Assembly: GCF_029076695.1 (NCBI RefSeq)
Contig: NZ_JARFIK010000002.1
Coordinates: 558,001 to 622,000 of the forward strand
DNA from: Adlercreutzia equolifaciens
GTDB lineage: Bacteria; Actinomycetota; Coriobacteriia; Coriobacteriales; Eggerthellaceae
Reading direction: 5' to 3'
DNA length: 64,000 nucleotides
The number at the start of each line of letters is the position of its first letter. Within the stretch, counting starts at the first letter, position 1. The position numbers and the translations under genes are program-made. This document shows, piece by piece, positions 1 through 9,305 of this stretch. The notes under the pieces were generated by a model. It did no database searches, was not told where the DNA came from, and saw nothing but the letters and a program-made list of their open reading frames with translations.

Positions 1-283
1 CGATGACGCCTACAGCGGTGGCCGTGGCCCACTGCAGGGCAATGTTCTCCATCAAAAAGTAGGCGGCCACGCCTGTAGCCCCCGCAGCCACGAAAAGCAG
101 CTCATGGCGGCGCTCCTTCAGCGTGAGGATGCGGGGTCGCAGCGCGCAGAGGCCCAAAAAGCCCACGGCGAAGCGTAGGAGCAGAATCCAGAAGGGCGAG
201 AAATCCGCCAGAAGCACCTTCGTGGACACGAAGGTGATGCCCCACACGAACACCGTGAACAACGCAATCAGGTGGTACCGCAC
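1..283 (-). CDS. EamA/DMT-family transporter, 3' end cut by the window
   Basis: Reading the reverse strand from a GTG at 283 gives VRYHLIALFTVFVWGITFV, then a short loop, a second hydrophobic segment around FWILLLRFAVGFLGL and a third around LLFVAAGATGVAAYFL. This spacing of short helices, with a W-G-x-x-F-V near the N-terminus, is typical of the drug/metabolite transporter superfamily (EamA domain), inner-membrane exporters of amino acids and other small metabolites. The start is supported by an AAGGAGAAAGGGAG stretch just upstream and by an in-frame TGA before it. Only about 94 residues lie in the window; the usual length is about 300. The substrate cannot be told from the sequence. Confidence 0.8.
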   Translation of the reverse strand, partial: MRYHLIALFTVFVWGITFVSTKVLLADFSPFWILLLRFAVGFLGLCALRPRILTLKERRHELLFVAAGATGVAAYFLMENIALQWATATAVGVI

Positions 284-645
284 CGCTTCTTCGCTCCCTT
301 TCTCCTTGATGTGTCAGCCTACTCTACCGCATTCGCAGCGGGCGATCTTGAACAGGATTGCGAGCGGGTGCGTGAGACGACGTTGAAGCCTAGAATTTTG
401 ACCGATGATGTCAAATTCAGCTGAATTGCTGCATTCTATTCAAAAGTGGGCCGCGCGATCCAGCGGAAATGGGAGGTTGTCGCTGCACTGGTGCATCAAA
501 TTAGACCTTTTTGCCACTCGCATGCATCAATCCGAGAGTATTTGGCATGAGGGCTTCGACTTTATCGTCGAGTGCGATATCTCGAATTAGCCGCGCTCTC
601 GCTCCTATATGCTATAGTCCGCTGAAAAGGAACAAGGAGGGCGTT
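284..645. other. Intergenic region between divergent genes (DMT transporter and GNAT)
   Basis: No convincing gene. Two small open frames here lack a ribosome binding site and protein-like composition. The region must hold the promoters of the two divergent genes. A TATAGT at 613-618 could be the -10 of the acetyltransferase gene, but no good -35 is visible at the right distance. Confidence 0.4.
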
Positions 646-1158
646 GTGGACATCATCGTTGCGCGGCCGGAGCACGTGGAGGCTATGACGGTTATCACCG
701 ACCGTGCCAAGGTCAACATGGCGGCTATGGGTATCGACCAGTGGCAGGCGGGCTATCCCGATCGTGCTACGTGGGAAGCCGACGTAGCCGAGGGCATGGC
801 CTACGTGGGGCTGGAAGGGGGCCGCGTCGTTGCGGTGTTCCGCTACAGCAATACCCCTGAGGCGGCTTATGACACGCTGGAAGGGGAGTGGCTGACGGCC
901 GGCCCCTACGCAACCATCCACCGCTGCGCCGTCGATCCGGACGAGCGCGGGCGCGGCCTTATCGCCGAGCTCTTCCAGTTCGCTTGCGACAAGGCGGCGG
1001 CTGAGGGTATGGCTTCGATGCGCATCGACACCCATGCCGACAATGCTCCCATGGGCCGCGCCGTGGAGAAGTTCGGCTTCACGTACTGCGGCACCATCAC
1101 GCTTACCGAAGGCCCCGAAGCCGGGGGAGCGCGCATCGCCTTCGAGAAAGTGCTCTAG
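646..1158 (+). CDS. GNAT-family N-acetyltransferase
   Basis: A 170-residue protein with a GNAT fold. The acetyl-CoA binding motif A reads HRCAVDPDERGRGLIAELF (about residues 92-110), with the RGRG pyrophosphate-binding turn. It is followed by the motif B region ending in GRAVEKFGFTYCG. Such enzymes transfer acetyl from acetyl-CoA to an amine; the acceptor is unknown. I chose the GTG at 646 because AAGGAGG at 634-640 sits 5 nt upstream; the open frame continues to 511 but the extra residues look non-coding. The gene is convergent with the next one, and the two stop codons share the tetranucleotide CTAG at 1155-1158. Confidence 0.88.
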   Translation: MDIIVARPEHVEAMTVITDRAKVNMAAMGIDQWQAGYPDRATWEADVAEGMAYVGLEGGRVVAVFRYSNTPEAAYDTLEGEWLTAGPYATIHRCAVDPDERGRGLIAELFQFACDKAAAEGMASMRIDTHADNAPMGRAVEKFGFTYCGTITLTEGPEAGGARIAFEKVL

Positions 1159-2201
1159 GACGCATCATTGGGGGACGTCTGCCCGTCAAATGCAGAAAGC
1201 GGAAGGCGGTAGACGTGCTTGCCTCCCGTCAGGGCGCCGATGCGGTAGCGGGTGCTAGCGGCCTCGAACGGCAGGTACAGAGCGTCGTCGTGCAGGGTGA
1301 TGCCCTCGCTCATGGGCGGCACGGTCCATGTGTCCACCAGGGTTCGATCGTCCAGATCGTAGCGTGGCACGACGCGCCATTGGGCCAGGTAGGTGCCGTC
1401 AGCGGCCAGCGAGCGCGGGTCGTAGACGCGCAGGTGGGAGTTGACGAACCCCACGGAGCATGAAAAAACGAAGCGTCCGTCGGGCAGCGCCGCCATGCCC
1501 TGCACCTCTTTCGGCAATGCGTACACGGCGAAAGGCTCGGATGCAAACCCGCAAGGCTCTGTTTCGTCTCGGCGGAAGGCGTACATGACCGCCTTGTCCT
1601 TTTGGCCGTCGGGGGTGGTGACGTGCATGCGCCCCGGGGTGTTGAACAGCACGGGATAGTAATAGGCGCCCAGGTAGAGGATATCGTCGTAAATGCCCAT
1701 GAAGGCCGGCGTCAGGTCGACAAAGCGATGGTCGACGGGGCGAAGCCGCGCATTGGGTTCGGCAGAGGCAAGATCGGCGGCCTCAAGGGCCATAAAGCCC
1801 GTTGCCGTGGTGACCAGCACCCGCTGTCCGTCGACGGCCACGGCCGCCCCGTGCCCGCAGTAAAGCGAGCCGTCGGGCAGCTCAATGAAAACAGGGAAGG
1901 GATCCTTTCCCTTCGGGCACACATAGAGGGGCGAAGGACCGCCTTTGCCGTTGTAGCCGCTGAAGACAAAACCGTCGCAGGCAGAAAGATAGTCGAGGTC
2001 CTGGGGCACGAAATTCTCTGCAAGGCCGGGCGCGTCGAAAGCCGCTTCGGCGGTTGCCAGAAAACGCGCGCAGCGATGGTGCACGTAGTGGCGGTATGCC
2101 GCGGCCGCTCCCAGGGGCGCAGCGGCTACGGTGCCCGCGGCGCCCAGTGCTTTTTCCCAGGGACGTGAAGAGGAGGATCTGCGCGAAGAAGTGCCGTTCA
2201 T
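1155..2201 (-). CDS. Conserved hypothetical protein, possibly a beta-propeller-like exported protein
   Basis: A 348-residue protein that I cannot assign to a named family. The N-terminus is Ser/Arg rich, followed by a weakly hydrophobic stretch (GAAGTVAAAPLGAAAAY, about residues 20-36) that could be a signal anchor. The remainder has repeated beta-strand-like blocks such as FVFSGYNGKGG, DGQRVLVTTATGFMAL and LPDGRFVFSCSVGF. This rhythm resembles secreted beta-propeller or quinoprotein-like proteins, which is an inference from pattern only. AGGCGG precedes the ATG. Its stop overlaps the stop of the acetyltransferase in a CTAG. Confidence 0.7.
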   Translation of the reverse strand: MNGTSSRRSSSSRPWEKALGAAGTVAAAPLGAAAAYRHYVHHRCARFLATAEAAFDAPGLAENFVPQDLDYLSACDGFVFSGYNGKGGPSPLYVCPKGKDPFPVFIELPDGSLYCGHGAAVAVDGQRVLVTTATGFMALEAADLASAEPNARLRPVDHRFVDLTPAFMGIYDDILYLGAYYYPVLFNTPGRMHVTTPDGQKDKAVMYAFRRDETEPCGFASEPFAVYALPKEVQGMAALPDGRFVFSCSVGFVNSHLRVYDPRSLAADGTYLAQWRVVPRYDLDDRTLVDTWTVPPMSEGITLHDDALYLPFEAASTRYRIGALTGGKHVYRLPLSAFDGQTSPNDAS

Positions 2202-2377
2202 GGAATACCGCCTTTGAAGAGGGGCACCGACTTGAGGGGGCGTCCCGGGCCAGGGTCGTAATTAGTTGACCCCTTCATTATCGTGCGATCGGCGAATTGG
2301 CGGCTGCGGAGCCACCGTCCTGTGAGTCTTCTGTTGTTCGTTTGAGGGAAACGTTTCTGCCAAGAGGCGATGCTCTG

Positions 2378-2419
2378 AAAACGGCAAGCGCGCTTCTGCC
2401 AAGGTGCAAAAGCGCGCTC
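2378..2419 (-). terminator. Probable intrinsic terminator of the first flavoprotein gene
   Basis: On the minus strand, AGCGCGCTT and AAGCGCGCT (2410-2418 and 2387-2395) form a 9-bp stem with a 14-nt loop, followed by a short T-containing stretch (TGCCGTTTTC). It lies just downstream of the flavoprotein stop at 2453. Confidence 0.5.
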
Positions 2420-2452
2420 AAGCCGAGGGGGAGGGTTGGGTTGTCGGCCAGG

Positions 2453-4012
2453 TTAGGCCTCGGCCGTTTCGGCTGCTGCCATTTGGCCGGCGATGCGTCC
2501 GTTGACCAAGCAGTCGGTGGTGGCGCAAGAGCCCAAGCGGCAGGCGCCGTGAACGCCGCCCGCGGCCTCGCCGGCCGCAAAGAGCCCCGGAATGGGAGTG
2601 AGGTCCATATCCAGGACGCGGCAATCCAGATCGGTCTTCACGCCGCCCATGCAGTGGTGTACCTTCGGCCACAGGCGCACGCCGTAGTACGGTGCCTCGT
2701 CGATGGGCTGGGCGTCATCGGGGATGGGCTTTTCGAAGTCCTCGTCCACCTTGCTGGCCACAAACGAGTTGTAGCGTTTGATTTCTTCCACAACAGCGTC
2801 CACGGGCATCTCGTAGAAGGCAGCGGCCTCTTCCACGGAGGCGAACTCTTTGGTGATGCCGGCGTCGATGGCATCCTGGAGTCCGTTGCCATAGAGCGCC
2901 TTCGCGCAGGTAATCTGGATGCAGGGCTCGCCCGTTTCAAGGATGGCGTCGGCGTAGCGCTTGCGGTCCGTTAGCTCGTTGACGATGCGCTTGCCCGTGG
3001 CCTTCGACAAAGTGGGGGCGTAACTGGCCTGTCCGTCGGTGTAGAAGGCCGCCACACCATAGCCCTGCTCGTCGGGGCTCATGAACGGAAGGAGCTGGAT
3101 CCAGTCCGTGTGAACCGCCATGGCGCCGGCCTTGATCGAGGCCTTGAGAGCCTCGGCCGTGGCGCCTTCCTGGTTCGTGCAGTCGACGGTTTCATCCAGG
3201 CGCGGATCCTGGGCCATGCGGAACTCCAAGTCGCGTCCGAAGCCGCCCGTTGCCAGAACCACGGCCTTGGTGGCGTGAATGGCGACGGCGGTTCCGCTCT
3301 CAACATCGTTGTCCATGGCACCGTCGCGTACAATGGCTCCGATAACACGTCCTTCACCGTTTTGCACCAGCTCGACAAGCATGCGCTCGGTTTCCACGGT
3401 AACGCCCATCTCGCTCAGGCGCTCCGACAGCGGGCCGGTCACATTGGAGCCGCCGCCGGCGCCTTGGCAGATAGTGCGCATGATGCTGTGGCCGCCGTAG
3501 GGGTACAGATAGGGCTCACCGTTTTCGTCCTGGTCCCAGGTGGCGCCCATCTCGACGGACCACTCCCAGGTTTCGTTGGACTTTTCGGCAATGAGGCGGC
3601 ACTTCTCTTCGTCGTTCAGGTACAAGCCCGCCACCAGCATATCGTTAACAAAGGCGTCGATGGAGTCGGTGATGCCCTCGCGCTCCTGCACCTTGGAGCC
3701 ATAGACGGCCATGTCGCCGGCAGCAAAAGCCGAGTTGCCGCCCACGCGATTCGTCTTCTCGATGATCTTAACGTCGGCGCCAGCTGTCTTGGCCTCGATG
3801 GCGGCGGCCAGTCCGGCATAGCCGCTGCCCACCACCAGCACCTCGCACTCTTCGTCCCAGTTCATATCCTGAGTGAATCCCGTCTGCGGCAGCTCGTCGG
3901 CGCCCGATGCCTTCGGGGCGCAGCCGGCCAGACCCAGCGCAGTCAGGGCGCCGGCCATGGCGGTGCCCGTGATGAAGCGGCGGCGCGATACGTTCGTGGT
4001 GATCTCCCTCAT
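2453..4012 (-). CDS. Tat-exported FAD-dependent fumarate-reductase-like flavoprotein
   Basis: A 519-residue protein. The N-terminus carries a twin-arginine signal (SRRRFITG, residues 9-16), a hydrophobic stretch and a lipobox-like LAGC with Cys31, so it is probably exported folded and lipid-anchored. The FAD dinucleotide fold is at VVGSGYAGLAAAIEA (about 60-74). The C-terminus has PIPGLFAAGEAAGGVHGACR, the FAD-binding and active-site region of the flavocytochrome c/fumarate reductase family. No heme-binding CxxCH is present, so a separate electron donor is needed. Family members reduce fumarate, urocanate, other enoates or xenobiotics; the substrate here is unknown. Start: ATG at 4012 with AAGGAGG upstream, rather than the longer open frame to 4069. 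The LuxR regulator gene lies directly upstream on the same strand. Confidence 0.9.
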   Translation of the reverse strand: MREITTNVSRRRFITGTAMAGALTALGLAGCAPKASGADELPQTGFTQDMNWDEECEVLVVGSGYAGLAAAIEAKTAGADVKIIEKTNRVGGNSAFAAGDMAVYGSKVQEREGITDSIDAFVNDMLVAGLYLNDEEKCRLIAEKSNETWEWSVEMGATWDQDENGEPYLYPYGGHSIMRTICQGAGGGSNVTGPLSERLSEMGVTVETERMLVELVQNGEGRVIGAIVRDGAMDNDVESGTAVAIHATKAVVLATGGFGRDLEFRMAQDPRLDETVDCTNQEGATAEALKASIKAGAMAVHTDWIQLLPFMSPDEQGYGVAAFYTDGQASYAPTLSKATGKRIVNELTDRKRYADAILETGEPCIQITCAKALYGNGLQDAIDAGITKEFASVEEAAAFYEMPVDAVVEEIKRYNSFVASKVDEDFEKPIPDDAQPIDEAPYYGVRLWPKVHHCMGGVKTDLDCRVLDMDLTPIPGLFAAGEAAGGVHGACRLGSCATTDCLVNGRIAGQMAAAETAEA

Positions 4013-4164
4013 AAGTTCCTCCTTGGTATGCTTTGTTGCTCGCATTGGTCGTTTCGACGCTTGCAGCATAGGAGGAAACGGTGTCTCGGCGCACCCCGCC
4101 TGAAGAGGGAAAAGCCGAAACCCCCCTTGGGGTGGGGATGCTCATCTGGGGAAACGCGAGGCGC

Positions 4165-5631
4165 CTATGAGGCTTCCTTGGGAGTGAACAACTCGATGAT
4201 CTCTTGTTTGGAGTGGACGCCGAGCTTGGCGTAGATGCTCTTCTGGTAGCTTTTGACCGTGTTGCGCGAAAGATACAGCGTCTCGCTGATATAGGCTGCA
4301 TCGCGTCCTTGGGCCAGAAGTTGAAGGATGTCGCTTTCGCGGTTGGTCAGGCCGTGCTCTGCCGCCAGCTCTTCGGCAAGGTTCTTACGATAGTCGCCGG
4401 ACTCTTTGGTGAAGCGGCCGAGCTCCTCGTAGGCGGCCTGCATCTCCTTAAGCGCTCGTCGACGTTCGTGGGTGTTGGCAAACCACACTGCCATGAAAAT
4501 AAGGTAGAGCAGGAAGAAGGCTACGGTGGTGGTGCGGGCAATGTCCGTGCCGTCGCCAACGTTAAAGAGCAGGGCGACGTTGAGGCCGATGAACAGGCCA
4601 AAGCGGGGAAGCGCGTAGGTCATGGCCATGGCAGCCAGCAGCTGCGTTCGCGCATGGGCGTAGGTGATGACAACCAGGTAAAACAGCGAGAGCATGACAA
4701 GCTTCCAGCCCGCTGCGGCCACAATGTTCAGCGTGACCATGTAGTCGTTCGGCAAAAAGGGGATGAGCAGCATGCCGGAGGCCAAGAGTCCGAAAACCAG
4801 GTTGAAGAGAAACGTCGCCGAGGTACGCTTGGCTAGGGCGAAGTATCCCAGAAATACCAGCGCCGCCGCCAAGCCGCCTACTTGGGAAATACCAGCGGTT
4901 GCCTTAACGGAAGGCCCAATGCCGGCGGCCGTGGTATCGATGATGCCGTAAACCACCGAAAGGGCGAAGGTGCCGATAATCGACACCAGAAAGACGTTGA
5001 AGAAGTCGCGCTGTCCCGAAGCGGTAAGCGGGTCGGGTCCTGAGGCGGTTGCTTCAGGCGTCGCTTCGGAAGGGCAGTCTTGAAACGAGCGCTTCAGACA
5101 CAGCGCCGAGAGAGCAAGGGCGACTAGCTGAACGGCCAGCAAGAGCGGGGGTGCTGCGAAGGACCAGGCCATGTCCAGGGCCATGCCCACGAGGGCCATG
5201 GCGCCGCAGCCGAGAGCGATCTGCTTCGGCGAAAAGGAAGCCAGGGAGGCGAAGAAGAAGGGAGCCGTGAGACTCATACCGGCGCCCGCGCAGACGGCGG
5301 AGAAGAGAACAAGGGCGCGACTCAGAGGCGTGACCGTATTGAAGAAAAGCACGATGATGCCCGCGGCCAAGGCGAGGTAGCCAAGGAGGAGACAGGCTTT
5401 TTGCGTGGCATCGCTCCAGTGGCGGACCAGCAGAAAGAAGAGGGCGGCGGCAGCGAGCATAGCCAAGTTGAGCACATTGTCGAAGCCTTGCACGGCTTCT
5501 TCGGCATGACCTACCAGCCACGTTGAATAGAAGAAGGAAACGCAGACAGCGTAGAAAAGCGAGAATCCTACCGTGGCAACAAGCAGGGCGCGCTGCCTGG
5601 AAAGACTCTGGTCGGTTTCTGCGGCTTTCAT
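4165..5631 (-). CDS. LuxR-family regulator with about 12 predicted membrane segments
   Basis: A 488-residue protein. The first 370 residues are strongly hydrophobic, arranged like a major-facilitator-type bundle of about 12 helices. A linker rich in charged residues (HERRRALKEMQAAYEELGR) follows, then a LuxR/GerE helix-turn-helix at about 425-482 (LTNRESDILQLLAQGRDAAYI, then SRNTVKSYQKSIYAKLGVHS). The architecture of membrane sensor plus DNA-binding tail is common in Eggerthellaceae beside flavoprotein reductase genes, so it most likely controls the flavoprotein downstream on the same strand. Start: ATG at 5631 with AGGAGGGG upstream. The same frame stays open back to 7464, through the antisense of the citramalate synthase gene; that part is not real coding sequence. 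Confidence 0.85.
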   Translation of the reverse strand: MKAAETDQSLSRQRALLVATVGFSLFYAVCVSFFYSTWLVGHAEEAVQGFDNVLNLAMLAAAALFFLLVRHWSDATQKACLLLGYLALAAGIIVLFFNTVTPLSRALVLFSAVCAGAGMSLTAPFFFASLASFSPKQIALGCGAMALVGMALDMAWSFAAPPLLLAVQLVALALSALCLKRSFQDCPSEATPEATASGPDPLTASGQRDFFNVFLVSIIGTFALSVVYGIIDTTAAGIGPSVKATAGISQVGGLAAALVFLGYFALAKRTSATFLFNLVFGLLASGMLLIPFLPNDYMVTLNIVAAAGWKLVMLSLFYLVVITYAHARTQLLAAMAMTYALPRFGLFIGLNVALLFNVGDGTDIARTTTVAFFLLYLIFMAVWFANTHERRRALKEMQAAYEELGRFTKESGDYRKNLAEELAAEHGLTNRESDILQLLAQGRDAAYISETLYLSRNTVKSYQKSIYAKLGVHSKQEIIELFTPKEAS

Positions 5632-5760
5632 GGTCCCCTCCTGAAATGTCTCGAAAGGAATTATGCCATGAATGCCTGGGCCTGACAGAGATAATCGCCT
5701 CGCTTGTGGCGGCAGCGCTCCTCCCGTCAGGGAGTTCGTTCGCCGGGCGCGGGAAACTTC

Positions 5761-5766
5761 TATAAT
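5761..5766 (+). promoter_or_regulatory. Candidate -10 element of the citramalate synthase gene
   Basis: A perfect TATAAT lies 33 nt upstream of the ATG. The -35 region is GC-rich with no close match to TTGACA. The segment 5632-5799 separates the divergent regulator and citramalate synthase genes. Confidence 0.5.
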
Positions 5767-5799
5767 GACGCCAGGAGAAATCAACGGAAGGAAGTCGCA

Positions 5800-7386
5800 A
5801 TGGGCCAGCGCGTTTTCACCTATGACACCACCTTGCGGGATGGCGAGCAGTGCGAGGGCGTGACACTGTCGCTGGAGGACAAGCTGGCCATTGTGGCACG
5901 GCTCGACGAATTCGGCATCGACATCATCGAGGGCGGCTTCCCGGGATCGAACCCCAAGGATGTGGCGTTCTTCCAGCAGGTGGCGGCCATGGACCTGCGC
6001 CATGCGCGCATTGCGGCTTTCGGCAGCACCTGCAAAAAGGGCGTGGCGCCGGCCGATGATGCCGGTTTGGCCGACCTGCTTGTCTGCGGCGCGCCCGTGG
6101 TCACCATTGTGGGAAAAACCTGGGATGCCCAGGTGGAGCGCGCCCTGCGCACTTCGCTTGAGGAGAACCTGCGGATGATTGCCGAATCGGTGGCTTATTT
6201 GGCAGCCGCCGGACGCGAGGTGGTGTTCGACGCCGAGCACTTCTTCGACGGCTATCGCGCCAATCGCGACTACGCTCTGGCCTGCGTACGGGCCGCTGTG
6301 GAGGCGGGGGCCTCGTCGGTGGACCTGTGCGAAACCAACGGCGGCGCGCTGCCGTTCCAGGTAGAGGAGGTAGTGCGCGAGGTGGTGGCCGCCTTCCCGC
6401 AGGCCCGCTTCGGTATCCACTGCCACAACGATTCCGGCTGCGCGGTGGCCAACACCCTGGCTGCGGTGCGTGGAGGCGCCACCCAGGTGCAGGGCACGGT
6501 GAACGGCATCGGCGAGCGCGTGGGCAATGCGGACCTCTGCACGGTCATTGCCGACTTGGAGCTGAAGATGGGCGTGGAATGCGTGGGCGCCCACAGCCTG
6601 GCACAGCTCACGAGTCTCTCCCAGTATGTGGCCGAGCTGTGCAACTTGTCCGTCTCGCCGCATCACCCTTATACGGGCGCCAGCGCTTTCGCTCACAAGG
6701 GCGGCCTGCACGCCAGTGCTATCGCCCGCTTCCCCGAGGCTTACGAGCATGTGAACCCGGCGCTGGTGGGCAATACTAATCGCATGCTGGTCAGTGAGCT
6801 GGCCGGCAAGGCCTCGCTTCTGGCCAAGGCCCGCAGCCTGGGGTTCGACTTGGAAGGGGCCGGCGTCGACGTGCAGGCGGTGCTCGACGACATCAAAGAG
6901 CGCGAGGCCCACGGTTTCGCCTACGAGGTGGCCGACGGTTCGCTGGGCTTGCTCCTGCTGCGTCATCTGGGCTTGTACCGCCCGTCGTTCACACTGGAAA
7001 GCTTCCGCGTGATTGTGGACGATCGGGAAGATACGGGGGCGCTGGCCAAAGATGCGCTGTCCGAGGCCACGGTGAAGATCCATGTGGGGCCGGAGCGTTT
7101 CGTGGCCACGGGCGAGAGCGCCGGCCCCGTGGGAGCGCTCGACGCGGCGCTGCGCATGGCCATTGCGGCATCGTATCCGCAGGTGGCGTCTATGGAGCTT
7201 ATCGACTACAAGGTGCGTTTGCTGGACGAGAGCCAGGGCACCGACGCCATCACGCGTGTTACCATCACCACCACCAATGGCAGCGACACCTGGGGCAGCG
7301 TCGGCGTGTCGGAAAACGTTATCGAGGCCTCCTGGAACGCCCTGGTGGATGCTCTGGAGTACGGGCTGTACCTGGTGCAGGAGTAA
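5800..7386 (+). CDS. cimA: Citramalate synthase (2-isopropylmalate synthase family)
   Basis: A 528-residue DRE-TIM metallolyase. It condenses acetyl-CoA with pyruvate to (R)-citramalate, giving 2-oxobutyrate and then isoleucine without threonine. The N-terminal signature is YDTTLRDGEQCEGVTLS (residues 6-22). Other family motifs are VDLCETNGGALP, GIHCHNDSGCAVANTL with the metal-binding HxH, and GTVNGIGERVGNADLC. SAFAHKGGLHASAI precedes the C-terminal LeuA-type dimer regulatory domain (about 390-528). The length and the CEGVTLS variant after DGEQ fit CimA rather than LeuA or homocitrate synthase. Start: ATG at 5800 with GGAAGGAAG upstream. It is flanked by both flavoprotein modules but shares no obvious function with them. 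Confidence 0.9.
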   Translation: MGQRVFTYDTTLRDGEQCEGVTLSLEDKLAIVARLDEFGIDIIEGGFPGSNPKDVAFFQQVAAMDLRHARIAAFGSTCKKGVAPADDAGLADLLVCGAPVVTIVGKTWDAQVERALRTSLEENLRMIAESVAYLAAAGREVVFDAEHFFDGYRANRDYALACVRAAVEAGASSVDLCETNGGALPFQVEEVVREVVAAFPQARFGIHCHNDSGCAVANTLAAVRGGATQVQGTVNGIGERVGNADLCTVIADLELKMGVECVGAHSLAQLTSLSQYVAELCNLSVSPHHPYTGASAFAHKGGLHASAIARFPEAYEHVNPALVGNTNRMLVSELAGKASLLAKARSLGFDLEGAGVDVQAVLDDIKEREAHGFAYEVADGSLGLLLLRHLGLYRPSFTLESFRVIVDDREDTGALAKDALSEATVKIHVGPERFVATGESAGPVGALDAALRMAIAASYPQVASMELIDYKVRLLDESQGTDAITRVTITTTNGSDTWGSVGVSENVIEASWNALVDALEYGLYLVQE

Positions 7387-7416
7387 GCGTTCGCAGGGCG
7401 GGCGCTGAAAGGGATC

Positions 7417-7459
7417 GAAAAAAGACTGGCTCACCAGAGGGAGGGAGGCTGGTGAGCCA
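7417..7459 (-). terminator. Intrinsic terminator of the second flavoprotein gene
   Basis: TGGCTCACCAG (7427-7437) and CTGGTGAGCCA (7449-7459) form a perfect 11-bp stem. On the minus strand the stem is followed by GTCTTTTTT, so it terminates the minus-strand flavoprotein gene. On the + strand no T-run follows. Confidence 0.85.
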
Positions 7460-7485
7460 ATCAAAGGGAGGGTTAGGGCTGGAAT

Positions 7486-9243
7486 TTAGGAGATGCTCGG
7501 AAAGCGCTTACCCAGGCGATATCCGGCCGTCACGCAGTTGCATCCCAGGTTATGGCCCCAGATGCGGAAGTTGTAGGTGTCGCCGATTACGTCACCGATA
7601 ATGGTGCCTACGCCATAAAGACCGGGGATGGGGTCGCTGTTCTCGTCGCAGACCTCCTGTACTCGGTTCACGTTCAGGCCACCAGTCATGCACAGCGTGT
7701 AGGGCTCGTTCTTTACGCCGTAGAACGGAGGCGTTTTCACGGGCAGCAGATAGCGTTCTGTCTTGTGGAACTCCTCATCTACGCCCGTCTCGCAGTAACC
7801 GTTGTAGCGTTCCACCTGATCGAGAAAAGCTTGCTTCGCTTCGCCCTCGAAGCCCAGTCCGTCAGCGAGTTCTTCAAGAGTGTCGGCCATGACTGCCACG
7901 CCCATGGAGGCGTTGAATCCCTCGTACTCTTTAGTGGCCTCGCTGCCCGCATCGCTGGTGAAAATACTCTTCATCTGGTCGTATACCTCTTGCGTATCGC
8001 GATCAGGCGCGCCGATGTAGTCGCCCACCCAAGGCGCCGAACCTTCGACCCACTTGTCGTCCCAAATAAGGAAGGTGTAGCCGCCCGGCTGTACCTTCTG
8101 GGGCCAGCAGGCGTAACCGTAAAGACTGTCTTCGTCGGCATAGCGAAGCCCCTTGTTGTTGACCAGTAGGCCGGGGAAAGTGGTGCCGGCACCGTCGGCC
8201 CACCAGCGGCAGGGAAGTACCTCGTCGCCCATGGTAACGATCATAGGCGCATTGGGTGTGTACTTCTGCCAGGCAGCCCCCGCCCATAGGCCCATCTTGT
8301 GGCCTGATCCATCGAAGACGCCGCCGAGCCCGAAGGGCAGGGCGATGGGTGCGTATTTAGCCACCATGTCCTTATCCATGGAGAAGTCGCCCGTAGCCAG
8401 CACGACGCCCTTGGAGCCGCGATAGCGAACGTACTTTCCGTCGCGTTTGGCGATGGCGGCCACCACGCGCCCAGAGTCATCCTTCTCAAGTTGCTCGGCT
8501 GTGGTCTGATAGTCGATACGGCCGCCGAGCTTGAGGATTTCCTCGGCCATAGCCTCGACGGCTACCTGCTGCGACGCGCCAGCGGCGGGGTTCTCCTCGG
8601 TGATGAACGTATGGGAGAACGAGGGAATGCTCATATTGCCCGTAGGATCGGTGCGGGTGTTTTCGATAACGGTTCGGATGCCGTACTCGGCCATCTTGTC
8701 CATGAGCCAATCCATGGCCTCGCCACTATAGTTATAGAAGTCCCACCATTTGTCTTGATCCAGGCGCCAGCTAGCAGCAGCGAACTCTTCCTGGAAGTAG
8801 GCTTTCGCCTCTTCGAGCGGGAACTCCCGTCCCAGCTGCTTCTGCAGCTTGGAATTGAAGGCAGCATTCGAGCCGCCGCGGGAAACGGGTTTTTCGCTTG
8901 AGGCGATAATGCAAACGTCGACGCCTTCTTCGGCGGCGGCCATGCCCGTCACGAGGCCGGAGGTTCCGGCGCCGATGATGACCACTTCGGCGTCGATGGT
9001 TTCGGTGATTTCGCTTTCGGGGATGGGCTCAGGGGGAATCTCGAAGCTCCACTTAGCCTCGGTGTAGGTATCGGCATCCAGCACCACTTCTGAGGAGCTG
9101 TTGCCAGTTTTCGCCATAGGCGAGCACCCTGCCAGTGTGCCAGCAGCTCCCGTGCCGATGGCGGCCAGGGCACTTGCACCGACGGCGCCTTTGAGGAAGC
9201 TTCGGCGATCCATTGATCCGCGGGATTCCGATGAGTGTGTCAT
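7486..9243 (-). CDS. Tat-exported FAD-binding flavoprotein with a divergent C-terminus
   Basis: A 585-residue protein. The twin-arginine signal is DRRSFLKG (residues 12-19), followed by a hydrophobic stretch and lipobox LAGC (Cys40). The FAD fold is at VVIIGAGTSGLVTGMAAAEE (about 87-106). The C-terminal block PIPGLYGVGTIIGDVIGDTY keeps the family FAD-binding position. However, the canonical GGVHGxxRLGG segment is replaced by TYNFRIWGHNLGCNCVTAGY, which suggests a substrate site unlike fumarate reductase. No heme motif is present. AGGAGGAGG supports the ATG at 9243. The gene is divergent from a membrane LuxR regulator across a short intergenic region with palindromes. The substrate is unknown. 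Confidence 0.88.
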   Translation of the reverse strand: MTHSSESRGSMDRRSFLKGAVGASALAAIGTGAAGTLAGCSPMAKTGNSSSEVVLDADTYTEAKWSFEIPPEPIPESEITETIDAEVVIIGAGTSGLVTGMAAAEEGVDVCIIASSEKPVSRGGSNAAFNSKLQKQLGREFPLEEAKAYFQEEFAAASWRLDQDKWWDFYNYSGEAMDWLMDKMAEYGIRTVIENTRTDPTGNMSIPSFSHTFITEENPAAGASQQVAVEAMAEEILKLGGRIDYQTTAEQLEKDDSGRVVAAIAKRDGKYVRYRGSKGVVLATGDFSMDKDMVAKYAPIALPFGLGGVFDGSGHKMGLWAGAAWQKYTPNAPMIVTMGDEVLPCRWWADGAGTTFPGLLVNNKGLRYADEDSLYGYACWPQKVQPGGYTFLIWDDKWVEGSAPWVGDYIGAPDRDTQEVYDQMKSIFTSDAGSEATKEYEGFNASMGVAVMADTLEELADGLGFEGEAKQAFLDQVERYNGYCETGVDEEFHKTERYLLPVKTPPFYGVKNEPYTLCMTGGLNVNRVQEVCDENSDPIPGLYGVGTIIGDVIGDTYNFRIWGHNLGCNCVTAGYRLGKRFPSIS

Positions 9244-9305
9244 GTCCTCCTCCTTCTGATATTGTCGTTCATGACGACTTTTACCTTAGGGCGAGGTGGG
9301 AAAAA

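Noticed and set aside
4104-4140. Hairpin ACCCCCC/GGGGTG near the end of the LuxR gene as its operator or terminator
   Set aside because: The stem is only about five pairs with slippage, and it lies between two minus-strand genes without a clear T-run.
5632-7464. A minus-strand open frame continuing from the LuxR regulator through the antisense of cimA (1099 codons in total)
   Set aside because: High GC with G/C at third positions keeps antisense frames open. The + strand cimA is fully conserved, while the antisense translation is rich in His, Arg and Gly with no family motifs.
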